From Bacteroidales bacterium (GTDB lineage Bacteria; Bacteroidota; Bacteroidia; Bacteroidales; GCA-2748055): 8,868 nucleotides of DNA. The stretch spans positions 1-8,868 of the forward strand of contig JAOZLK010000147.1 of assembly GCA_029934875.1 (NCBI GenBank). The letters are read 5' to 3'. The notes under the pieces were generated by a model that saw only the letters and a list, made by a program, of their open reading frames with translations, ran no database searches and was not told the DNA's origin. The position numbers and the translations under genes are program-made. Positions 1 to 6,801 of the stretch are shown here, piece by piece; positions within the stretch are counted from its first letter, which is position 1, and every line of letters begins with the position of its first letter.

Positions 1-804
1 AGTTTCCTTTATTACACCTGATACAATTTTCTTATTAATAAATATGGATTTGATAGAGCCACCTATCATAGTGCCAATACCAGCACTGGCCAGCAAGAGA
101 TGTCCATTGTTACTCAATGAGTTTAGTGCTTTCCTGAGAGGACTCTTGCCAATGGTATCAAAAACGACATCATATTTTTCTCCATTCCTGGTGAAGTCTT
201 CCTGGGTGTAATCAATGACATGATCGGCTCCTAAAGACTTCATCAATTCAACATTGGCTGTGCTGCATACCGCAGTAATCTCTGCGCCATAGTTTTTTGC
301 CAATTGAACTGCCATGGTACCTAAGGCTCCGGATGCTCCATAAATAAGTACTTTCTGGCCTTGTTGAATATTTGCTATTCGAAGAAAATGCATGGATGCA
401 GTGGCGCCAAATGGAATAGAAGCAGCTTCTTCGTAAGTCATGTTACCTGGTTTCAGTGCCAATACAGCATCTTCCGGTACAGATACGTATTCTGCATGGG
501 CACCAAAGTTCATTCCGCTTGATCCAAAAACCTGATCCCCTATTTTGTACTTAGATACAGATTTTCCTATGGCCTCGATTTCGCCAGCGAGCACCACCCC
601 TAAAACAGACTTTCTTGGTCTTTTGAATCCGAATATCAATCGAATGATAAAAGGATCGGCTCTTCTCATCCTGGCATCGCCAGAGCTTACGGAACTTGCG
701 TGTATTTTTATCAGGATTTCATTGTCCTTTGGGCTTGGCTTCTCAACTTCAATCATTTGAAGAAATTCAGGTGCTCCATACTTAGTTAGTTCAATTGCTT
801 TCAT
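1..804 (-). CDS. Zinc-less medium-chain NAD(P)-dependent oxidoreductase (quinone oxidoreductase-like), C-terminus cut by window edge
   Basis: This reading frame starts at the ATG at 804-802 and stays open to base 1, giving 268 codons of a protein that is normally about 310-330 residues, so roughly the last 50-60 are missing. Residues 1-125 form the GroES-like substrate domain (start MKAIELTKYGAPEFL; GDQVFG near 89-94; GAHAEYV at 101-107). Residues 126-268 form the Rossmann cofactor domain, with the nucleotide-binding motif YGASGALG at 155-162 and LGADHVIDY at 191-199. The cysteine/histidine ligands of zinc alcohol dehydrogenases are not seen, which places it with the quinone oxidoreductase/enoyl-reductase branch. 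It probably reduces quinones, enones or similar electrophiles with NAD(P)H in the cytosol; the substrate cannot be read from sequence. It lies 152 bp downstream of the AraC-type regulator on the same strand, and nothing else ties it to the polysaccharide genes. Confidence 0.92.
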   Translation of the reverse strand, partial: MKAIELTKYGAPEFLQMIEVEKPSPKDNEILIKIHASSVSSGDARMRRADPFIIRLIFGFKRPRKSVLGVVLAGEIEAIGKSVSKYKIGDQVFGSSGMNFGAHAEYVSVPEDAVLALKPGNMTYEEAASIPFGATASMHFLRIANIQQGQKVLIYGASGALGTMAVQLAKNYGAEITAVCSTANVELMKSLGADHVIDYTQEDFTRNGEKYDVVFDTIGKSPLRKALNSLSNNGHLLLASAGIGTMIGGSIKSIFINKKIVSGVIKET

Positions 805-892
805 GGTTTCTGCTTTTTTATGTGTGTTTGATTTTGATGTAAAGGTGAAGCATTCGGACGGAGCGGCCTTTCTGAATTCTAAGAAGGAAGTG

Positions 893-908
893 CGGAATTA
901 TAATTCCG
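893..908. repeat. Perfect 16-bp palindrome in the 805-956 intergenic gap
   Basis: CGGAATTATAATTCCG is its own reverse complement (8-bp arms, no spacer). It lies between the end of the regulator gene and the start of the oxidoreductase gene. No T-tract follows on either strand, so it does not look like an intrinsic terminator, and with no loop bases a DNA dyad is more likely than an RNA hairpin. It may be an operator for the oxidoreductase or one copy of a dispersed genomic repeat. The rest of the 152-bp gap shows nothing I can assign. Confidence 0.5.
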
Positions 909-956
909 AACGAAGTTAGATCTTGGATAGGGGAATGGGAGGGAGGTGACTTTATC

Positions 957-2774
957 CTATTGTTTTAAGAACTGCCTGGGTGTCAGTCCGGTTTCTCTCT
1001 TGAAATAGGTGTTAAAGACAGTTTTAGAGTTAAAGCCACTTTCGTAGGCCAGGCCTTCAATGGTAATGTTCTGGTTTTCCTGGGCATTGGCATTGGACTT
1101 AAATGCTTCAACCCTGTATTGATTGATGAACTCATTGAAGTTAAGCCCGATACTGTTATTTAATAACCAGGAAAGATGGTTGGGGTGAATGTCAATTTGT
1201 CTGGCCAGATCGCGTAAGGAAAGATCAGGGTTCAAATAGGGTTTGTTCTCTGAAATATGTGCGATTAACCGGCTTGAATACTCAGAAGTTGTATGCGCAT
1301 CGAGCAAGGCGGTTTTTGTTTTGACTGGCTCTTCAGCTGCATCTGTGCGATATATGCTAAGCTTTAAGGCTTCATACCTGGGATCATTTCTTATGGAAGC
1401 TACTACAGGGTCGGTGTATCTCAGAAGCAATAATGAAGACTTGTTTTCAATCGCCTGAATAACCCATTCAAATGCTTTGTCCTTATCCCCGCTCACAGCG
1501 CTCATCATAAAGAGGTAGGAATCTACAGTATAAGCAAAGGCTTCTTTTGACTGAGCGGTAAGTTTTTCTAAATATCTGGAGGCATTCGCGGCATCCTTCT
1601 TCAAAGAATACGCCAGGCCAATTGCACCTGTTTTTTCTCCCTCAATGACCACATCAGCAGGGATGGAATCAAAATAAGAGATCACTTCATCGAATTTGCC
1701 CAGTTTCAAAAGACACAGGGGTTTTATGGAATGAGCAGGGATGTTTTTGTCATTGGCGGACAAGCATATGTCGAGCAGTTCCAGGGACCTGTGAAAGTCT
1801 TCGATCATGTAATGGTAATAAGCTCTGAAAAAATGAGTCTCGTCCGAAAGAGGATTTAAACAATGTGCAATTTCAAGATGATCAAGTGACTTCTCCCTTT
1901 CTCCGGCAATAATGTATAAGAAGGAAAGGAATTGTTGAGCTTCAGCATTATTTGGATTTAATTCAACCGCTTTTTTCATTTCTCTAAGCGATTTGCCATA
2001 ATCACATTCAATAAAAAAAGCTTGATTCGATAAGAGATAGTGAACCCCGGAGGATCGACTGTTTAACTCCAGAGCCTGATTGGTATATTTAATGGTCTTT
2101 CCCCAGGCTTCGTCAAAGGGCATAAATCCTGTGGTTCCCATAAAACTGTAACAATCGGCGAGTCCCACATGTGATTCGTTGTGATTTGGATCCAGTTCCA
2201 AAGCTTTTTCATACAAGGCGATGGCAGTCTTCACATCTTCAGGATTCCATTTATTCCTGAGAAATTTAGCCTTTAAGGAATATTCATAAGCAGCAATATT
2301 ATCTGTCTGTTTTTCAACCAGGTGTTCCTGAATTTCAAGGTGTCCAAAATGTTCTCTTAATTTATCTGCTATGATCAGGCTTATCTCATCCTGTATTTCA
2401 AAAATATTTTCCAGCTCCCTGTCCCAGGTTTCTGACCAAAAATGAAAATCATCAGCTACATCAATCAACTGGGCTGTGATCCGCATCTGCTTACTGGCAA
2501 GACGAATGCTGCCTTCCAAAATGGTGGAAACATTGAGCTCATTCCCAATCTCAGTAATCGGTATGTTCCTGTTCTTGAAGTGGAAAGAGGAGGTGCGGGA
2601 TGTTACTTTTAAATTGCCAATTTGAGCTAAGGCGTTGATGATTTCTTCCGTTATGCCATCACTAAAATATTCATTCTCTTCACTGGCACTCATATTTACA
2701 AAAGGGAGCACCGCGATAGTTTTATCCTTCAGATCTACTTCCTTATTGGATTCTCTATTAGGTTTTGCATACAT
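957..2774 (-). CDS. TolB/FlgO-like domain, TPR array and C-terminal AraC-family DNA-binding domain: transcriptional regulator
   Basis: The 605-residue protein has three parts. Residues about 17-115 form the TolB/FlgO-like domain often found with adenylate cyclases and TPR regulators (AVLPFVNMSA 21-30, YFSDGITEEIINAL 36-49, LEGSIR 86-91, FWSETWDR 112-119). Residues about 155-445 form a run of TPR-like helical pairs (for example ALYEKALELDPNH 186-198 and MKKAVELNPNNAEA 266-279). Residues about 497-605 form an AraC domain with two helix-turn-helix units (LSLRDLARQIDIHPNHLSWL at 518-537; ITIEGLAYESGFNSKTVF at 570-587) and the typical ending GLTPRQFLKQ. I see no signal peptide or membrane segment, so it should be cytoplasmic. 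The ATG at 2774-2772 is fixed by an in-frame TGA directly upstream (2777-2775). It is divergent from the sulfatase operon and may regulate it; the ligand or partner sensed by the TPR region is unknown. Confidence 0.9.
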   Translation of the reverse strand: MYAKPNRESNKEVDLKDKTIAVLPFVNMSASEENEYFSDGITEEIINALAQIGNLKVTSRTSSFHFKNRNIPITEIGNELNVSTILEGSIRLASKQMRITAQLIDVADDFHFWSETWDRELENIFEIQDEISLIIADKLREHFGHLEIQEHLVEKQTDNIAAYEYSLKAKFLRNKWNPEDVKTAIALYEKALELDPNHNESHVGLADCYSFMGTTGFMPFDEAWGKTIKYTNQALELNSRSSGVHYLLSNQAFFIECDYGKSLREMKKAVELNPNNAEAQQFLSFLYIIAGEREKSLDHLEIAHCLNPLSDETHFFRAYYHYMIEDFHRSLELLDICLSANDKNIPAHSIKPLCLLKLGKFDEVISYFDSIPADVVIEGEKTGAIGLAYSLKKDAANASRYLEKLTAQSKEAFAYTVDSYLFMMSAVSGDKDKAFEWVIQAIENKSSLLLLRYTDPVVASIRNDPRYEALKLSIYRTDAAEEPVKTKTALLDAHTTSEYSSRLIAHISENKPYLNPDLSLRDLARQIDIHPNHLSWLLNNSIGLNFNEFINQYRVEAFKSNANAQENQNITIEGLAYESGFNSKTVFNTYFKRETGLTPRQFLKQ

Positions 2775-2797
2775 TCAGTCGTATTCTATCTGGAAAA

Positions 2798-2827
2798 CAA
2801 TATTATACAGCAATTGTTCCATGCAAA
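2798..2827 (-). promoter_or_regulatory. Possible Bacteroidota-type promoter for the AraC/TPR regulator
   Basis: On the minus strand a TTTG (2827-2824) is followed after 18 bases by TAATATTG (2805-2798). This resembles the Bacteroidota pattern TTTG-N19-TAnnTTTG, with one mismatch in the -7 element. Transcription would begin about 20 bases before the ATG at 2774. The DNA is AT-rich, so a chance match is possible. Confidence 0.3.
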
Positions 2828-2893
2828 CTTGTAGGGCGAGGGATTTGGAATAATTTATTGATTTCCTTGACGGATTTTGTACTTGTGAGTATA

Positions 2894-2907
2894 ATACCAT
2901 ATGGTAT
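2894..2907. promoter_or_regulatory. Perfect 14-bp palindrome in the divergent regulator/sulfatase intergenic region: candidate operator
   Basis: ATACCATATGGTAT is a perfect inverted repeat with 7-bp arms. It lies 72 bp before the sulfatase ATG and 120 bp before the regulator ATG. A second GGTATA-containing stretch follows at about 2917-2923. A site in this shared gap could serve both genes. AraC-family proteins usually bind direct repeats, so a dyad may instead belong to another, dimeric regulator. No strong TAnnTTTG element is visible for the sulfatase; the nearest is TACTTTAT at about 2946-2953. Confidence 0.4.
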
Positions 2908-2978
2908 AATAACGATTGGTATATAATTAAATAAAAGGGATTGATTACTTTATACATCTTTTAAAAGAATAGTAATCT

Positions 2979-4625
2979 ATGAAAAGAATAATTTATCTAT
3001 TGGCAATCCTTGCTATTGTGGCTTTGCTCGGATGTAATACAAACTCCAATCAGAATAACAAAAAACCCAACATCATACTTATAATGGCCGATGATATGGG
3101 GTTTTCAGACCTGGGCTTTATGGGATCCGGAATTCAAACTCCAAACATCGACAGGCTGGCGGAGAATGGATTATTTTTCAATCATTTTTATAATACGGGA
3201 AGATGTTGTCCTACCCGGGCTTCATTACTAAGTGGTCAGTATGCTCATAATACTGGTTTAGGCTGGATGACAGTATCCAACCTTGGTCAGCCTGGATACA
3301 CCGGGGATATGAATATGCAGAGTATTACAATTGCACAGGCATTAAAACCTGCAGGTTATTCGACCTATATGACCGGGAAACTGCACATTATGTACGATAA
3401 ATTTATGGAGGCCGATGGACCGAAACACAACTGGCCATTGCAACGTGGCTTTGATAAATACTATGGTCATCTTGCAGGTGGAGGAGGGTACTTCAATCCA
3501 TCAACAATGACTTACAATAATGAGCGTATTGAAATTTCAGAGGGATTCTATCTTACACAGGCAGTGACAGATTCCACAGTCAGCTTCATTCAGCAGCATC
3601 TGGATAATATGAAAGATGATCCTTTCTTTTTTTATGTGGCTTACTATGCTCCTCACCGCCCCTTACATGCATTGCAGTCCGATGTAGCTAAATATCGGGG
3701 AGCATTCCTGGATGGATGGGACCATCAGAGAGAAAAGCGTTATCAAGCACTGATAGATAATGGAATTATTGATCCTTCCTGGAATCTTACAACACGAGAA
3801 GAGAAGGTTCAGGAATGGAATAGCCTGGATGAGGAAGAGAAAAAAGTCTGGGATGCTTTGATGGCTGCTTATGCTGGACAAATTGACAGAATGGATCAGG
3901 GGATTGGAGAAATAATCTCGGTACTGGAAAAAAATGGTGAGCTGGAAAACACCCTGATTATCTTTTTGTCTGATAATGGTGGATGTGCTGAGCCACAGGG
4001 GGAAAAACTTTCTGTTGATGAGATTGATCAGGTGGGGAATGAAGATCCGGCGCAAAGTTACCGTATACAATGGGCCAATGTTAGCAATACACCATTCAGG
4101 GAGTACAAACATTATACTCACGAAGGAGGAATTGCAACGCCATTAATTATGCACTGGCCTGAAGAAATATACAGGCAGGGTGAAATAACTGCCCAGGTAG
4201 GTCACGTAATTGACATTATGCCCACCATCCTTGATGTCGCTGGTGCGAAGTATCCTGAAGAAATGAATGGAAACATAATAAATCCTGTACAGGGCAAAAG
4301 TTTGCTTCAATCAGTAATGGGAAAAGAGTTTGAAAGAGAAGCGCTTTTTTTCGAGCATCATGCAAATCGGGCCGTAATCCTTGGTGACTGGAAATTGGTT
4401 TCAGAAGGAAACAACAAAGAGCCATACCTTGGAAACTGGGAATTATACAACTTAAAAGATGACAGAACCGAAACAAATAATCTTAGCGATAGGAGTCCCG
4501 ACAAAGCACAGGAGCTGAAAGAACTCTGGGATCGGTGGGCAACAGAGAATAATGTCTATCCTCTTGATGGTCGTGGTTGGAATGAAAAGATCAGGTCAGA
4601 TGTGACTAAAACCAATGTAGAATGA
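2979..4625 (+). CDS. Lipoprotein sulfatase, formylglycine-dependent type I (S1), arylsulfatase-like
   Basis: The 548-residue protein begins with a lipoprotein signal peptide: KR near the N-terminus, a hydrophobic core, and lipobox ALLGC with Cys19 as the lipidation site. The sulfatase domain starts at PNIILIMADDMG (30-41), where Asp38 and Asp39 are metal ligands. The CxPxR signature is C76-C-P-T-R80, with Cys76 the residue converted to formylglycine by a maturase. The second signature is GYSTYMTGKLH (126-136; Lys134, His136). Other likely active-site residues are His226 (APHRP), Asp332-Asn333 (LSDNGG) and Lys377. It should hydrolyse sulfate esters from polysaccharide fragments in the periplasm or at the outer membrane. 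The insert around 239-300 (YRGAFLDGWDHQREKRYQ) recalls AtsA-like S1_4 enzymes, but the subfamily and substrate are inferred. No maturase gene lies in the window. The sulfotransferase follows after one base, indicating an operon. Confidence 0.95.
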   Translation: MKRIIYLLAILAIVALLGCNTNSNQNNKKPNIILIMADDMGFSDLGFMGSGIQTPNIDRLAENGLFFNHFYNTGRCCPTRASLLSGQYAHNTGLGWMTVSNLGQPGYTGDMNMQSITIAQALKPAGYSTYMTGKLHIMYDKFMEADGPKHNWPLQRGFDKYYGHLAGGGGYFNPSTMTYNNERIEISEGFYLTQAVTDSTVSFIQQHLDNMKDDPFFFYVAYYAPHRPLHALQSDVAKYRGAFLDGWDHQREKRYQALIDNGIIDPSWNLTTREEKVQEWNSLDEEEKKVWDALMAAYAGQIDRMDQGIGEIISVLEKNGELENTLIIFLSDNGGCAEPQGEKLSVDEIDQVGNEDPAQSYRIQWANVSNTPFREYKHYTHEGGIATPLIMHWPEEIYRQGEITAQVGHVIDIMPTILDVAGAKYPEEMNGNIINPVQGKSLLQSVMGKEFEREALFFEHHANRAVILGDWKLVSEGNNKEPYLGNWELYNLKDDRTETNNLSDRSPDKAQELKELWDRWATENNVYPLDGRGWNEKIRSDVTKTNVE

Positions 4626-4626
4626 G

Positions 4627-5475
4627 ATGCTGCCATTTGGTCTGTCTGAGCTATCAACTGAATTAATTATATCTTACGGCGTCAAATTAAATCTGTTGAT
4701 TCTCTTCGTCCATATCGAAAAAACTGCTGGTTCCACGTTTATATTTATCCTGAGAAACAGTTTTGGAATTCATCATGTTGATTCCCTGAAGATTAGAAAT
4801 AGGTTCTTTACCATTCAAAATCTGCAATTTGCCAGTAAGGTATTTCCAACGATACATGCTATCTCCGGGCATAATATTGCAGAACCGACCAGGCATCTGA
4901 AGGGTGTAGATGCTTTTCTGGCTACGTTTTTACGAGATCCGGTAAATCGGTGTGCCTCTCATTACCAGGATCAAGTGTTAAGAGTAAATCTGAAGTTGTC
5001 TTTTGCTGAATGGATTCTTGATGAAAGATATCAAAACCTGATGGTCAAACGTATAGCTGGTGAACCGGATCTTGCCAAAGCAAAGGACCTTTTATTGAAC
5101 CAATACGATTTTGTTGGGATTACAGAACATTTTGATGATTCTCTCAGGTTATTAAATATTGTTTCTCCCTATCCATTGCGATATGGTTATATGAGGAAAG
5201 TGGTAGCAAGCGAGAATTCTATTAAGCAAGATTTACTGGGGAATGCTCAAACCAGGGAGTTGCTCATCAGATATAATGATCTGGATCAGAAACTATATGA
5301 TTTTGCACTGAATGAGATCTTTTATCCTTTGATTGAAGAAAATCAATCGCAACTGGAAAAGATAGACTTACCGGGTGAAGTATACCGGAATCAACGGAGA
5401 TGGTCCTACCAGTTGAGTACTGGTTATAATAAGTTTATATTCAGGCCTTTGGTAAAATTGATGAAGGCTAGATAG
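4627..5475 (+). CDS. Sulfotransferase of the Sulfotransfer_2 (carbohydrate/heparan sulfate 2-O-sulfotransferase-like) family
   Basis: The 282-residue protein carries both PAPS-binding motifs of carbohydrate sulfotransferases. The 5'-phosphosulfate loop FVHIEKTAGSTF is at 27-38 (Lys32), and the 3'-phosphate motif FLRDPVNRCASHY is at 101-113 (Arg103, Ser111). A GH pair at 81-82 lies where relatives often have a conserved or catalytic histidine. It should transfer sulfate from PAPS to a glycan hydroxyl. There is no cleavable signal peptide; LNLLILFVHI is the first strand of the fold, not a membrane anchor, so it is probably cytoplasmic or membrane-peripheral. The basic tail (RRWSYQLSTGYNKFIFRPLVKLMKAR, from 257) could bind membrane or glycan. 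The ATG lies one base after the sulfatase TGA, which favours translational coupling. The first 20 residues look unlike the family, and a TTG at 4696 would start at the usual position, so the start is uncertain. The acceptor glycan is unknown. Confidence 0.85.
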   Translation: MLPFGLSELSTELIISYGVKLNLLILFVHIEKTAGSTFIFILRNSFGIHHVDSLKIRNRFFTIQNLQFASKVFPTIHAISGHNIAEPTRHLKGVDAFLATFLRDPVNRCASHYQDQVLRVNLKLSFAEWILDERYQNLMVKRIAGEPDLAKAKDLLLNQYDFVGITEHFDDSLRLLNIVSPYPLRYGYMRKVVASENSIKQDLLGNAQTRELLIRYNDLDQKLYDFALNEIFYPLIEENQSQLEKIDLPGEVYRNQRRWSYQLSTGYNKFIFRPLVKLMKAR

Positions 5476-5504
5476 TCGGCCAGAGTATCACCACGAAATC
5501 TAAT

Positions 5505-6476
5505 TCAATCAGACAAATTTGTGAACATTCCTTTATATGCAATTGAGATTCTTGTATATCTTTCTTTAAGTACTTCCTTATAGGCATCTTTCATTTCAGG
5601 AGATAAACATGAATTATCAATCAATATCATGGCTACAGGTTTGTTACTAAAAAAGCGTTTAAAAACTCTATCTATCTGTTTGCCTGTCAAGCCAATTGAT
5701 TTTCCAAATTGTTTAAAATCCTCAAGTCTTAATTTCTTCTTTTTGCCCTCCATTGTCAGTGCAAGTTCTTCTTTATCACCAGGATTGATGATTGTCACAT
5801 TCAACAAGTCATATGCCGGAGCCAGTACCCATCCTGACACGGATTCTATCATCGAAAAGTTTTTGAGGTGCATATCATTATTGCCCGTCAGGAAATTAAA
5901 AAGAGCCATTTCAAAGAAAAATAATCGATCTAAAAGTGTATTGTCAGAATAACTTCCTATAGCCTTCCCAACTTTTTCCATTGAACTCTTATACTTATCA
6001 AATGCCTCAGTTATCTGAAACATATCAATCATATGGATTTTCTCTCCGGTTTCTTTTCGGTCAACTCGTTTGGTTATATATGCAAGTTCTCCGGATGCTA
6101 ATTTTATTAAACTTGAAGGAACCACTCTTATTCCAAAAGCTTCCGCAATTCGCATTGTCACATGTTCATTTTGAGGCATCTCAGGATAATCATCTGATGG
6201 AGGTTTAAAAATATATCCTCCACCCAATACACCAACAACTGTTAATCTACTTTCAGATGTTTCGCGTGTTTCTTTAACCAAGGACATCGACAACTTAGCC
6301 TGTACACCAGGAACTGAAACACTCCGTTCAACAACATCCTTAGCCAGCTCAGCCATCTGATCAATAGTATAAGGCATTTTAGGAGGTTTCTTTAAACCAA
6401 AAAAGGACATACTACATTTCTCATGGAAATCAGTATCATCATCCACTGGCCTGTAACAATATAAACACTTATTCAT
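5505..6476 (-). CDS. hipT: HipA-like kinase core lacking the N-terminal subdomain (HipT-like toxin) with an N-terminal Cys/His cluster
   Basis: The frame is open from 6620, but I place the start at the ATG at 6476-6474. This gives 323 residues and an 8-base overlap with the HipS-like gene, and the extra 48 upstream residues would only duplicate that gene's DNA in another frame. HipA kinase features are present: the Gly-rich loop RSVSVPGVQAKLS (51-63) with serines 52 and 54 where HipA/HipT autophosphorylate, YIFKPPS (88-94) with the presumed ATP-binding Lys91, catalytic GNNDMHLKNFS (198-208; Asp201, Asn206), and the metal-binding APAYDLLN (219-226; Asp223). HipA is about 440 residues with subdomain 1 fused; here that part is a separate gene, as in HipBST. 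HipA phosphorylates GltX and HipT phosphorylates TrpS; the target here is unknown. Residues 4-21 contain CxxC and HxxC (Cys4, Cys7, His18, Cys21), a possible zinc knuckle. It converges on the sulfotransferase gene across 29 bp with no clear terminator. Confidence 0.88.
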   Translation of the reverse strand: MNKCLYCYRPVDDDTDFHEKCSMSFFGLKKPPKMPYTIDQMAELAKDVVERSVSVPGVQAKLSMSLVKETRETSESRLTVVGVLGGGYIFKPPSDDYPEMPQNEHVTMRIAEAFGIRVVPSSLIKLASGELAYITKRVDRKETGEKIHMIDMFQITEAFDKYKSSMEKVGKAIGSYSDNTLLDRLFFFEMALFNFLTGNNDMHLKNFSMIESVSGWVLAPAYDLLNVTIINPGDKEELALTMEGKKKKLRLEDFKQFGKSIGLTGKQIDRVFKRFFSNKPVAMILIDNSCLSPEMKDAYKEVLKERYTRISIAYKGMFTNLSD

Positions 6477-6801
6477 CCTCATTTGATATTGGTATAACAC
6501 TAATTGCTCCAATACAGTTTTGACAACATGCCAGCAATAAACCCATTCGGTCATTCGGATTAATCTTCCAGCTTTTTGATGCAATATCCAGAAGCCAACC
6601 TTCAGGTATAAGTCCTTCAAAGAAGGGGAACAATCTTTTTTCTATGTATGCTTTGTTGGAAACCGGCATAGTAAAAGTAATAAACTCTCCAGGGTGATTC
6701 TTGATATACTGATCGTCATATTCAAATGCATACTCACCCTCATTGGTCTCCGTTAGCTTACCAGCTAATACTTCCTTATAGTAGATATTCGCGCTTCTCA
6801 T
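6469..6801 (-). CDS. hipS: Stand-alone HipA N-terminal subdomain protein (HipS-like, probable antitoxin)
   Basis: The 110-residue protein matches the small N-terminal subdomain of HipA (couple_hipA type): YKEVLAGKL (8-16), ITFTMPVSN (41-49), and the hallmark FPFFEGLIPEGWLLDIASKSW (58-78), ending with CIGAISVIP (96-104). In HipA this unit is fused to the kinase; here it is free. In enteropathogenic E. coli HipBST the equivalent protein, HipS, neutralises HipT and uses a tryptophan that docks into the kinase. Trp69 (in LIPEGW) or Trp78 could play that role, which is inference. The ATG overlaps the HipB-like stop by four bases (ATGA, 6801-6798), and its stop lies inside the start of the kinase gene. 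The three genes are therefore almost certainly co-transcribed and translationally coupled. Cysteines at 92, 93 and 96 are unusual but may be incidental. Confidence 0.85.
   Translation of the reverse strand: MRSANIYYKEVLAGKLTETNEGEYAFEYDDQYIKNHPGEFITFTMPVSNKAYIEKRLFPFFEGLIPEGWLLDIASKSWKINPNDRMGLLLACCQNCIGAISVIPISNEDE

Noticed and set aside
545..760. 71-codon plus-strand frame antisense to the oxidoreductase gene
   Set aside because: The minus-strand oxidoreductase has continuous domain motifs across this interval, so the plus frame is a shadow.
2775..2957. 60-codon minus-strand frame directly upstream of, and in frame with, the AraC/TPR regulator
   Set aside because: It ends in TGA immediately before the regulator ATG, has no recognisable domain or convincing membrane segment, and overlaps the divergent promoter region and palindrome. 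I treat it as non-coding, not as a broken N-terminus.
3201..3218. Double cysteine in the sulfatase signature (RCCPTR) as an anomaly
   Set aside because: The first Cys fits the CxPxR formylglycine motif, and a Cys in the x position is, to my knowledge, common in arylsulfatase-like S1 enzymes, so it is not unusual.
3663..4121. 152-codon minus-strand frame inside the sulfatase gene
   Set aside because: It is antisense to a clearly conserved sulfatase domain and its translation resembles no family; it is a shadow frame.
5476..5504. Bidirectional terminator in the convergent gap between the sulfotransferase and the kinase
   Set aside because: The 29-bp gap shows no stable stem followed by a T-tract on either strand. 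The short ACAAATTTGT symmetry just beyond it lies inside the kinase coding region and is probably chance.
6477..6620. N-terminal extension of the HipA kinase up to the ATG at 6620
   Set aside because: It lies wholly within the HipS-like gene in another frame. The start at 6476 gives a family-like opening (MNKCLYCYRP) and a short coupled overlap.
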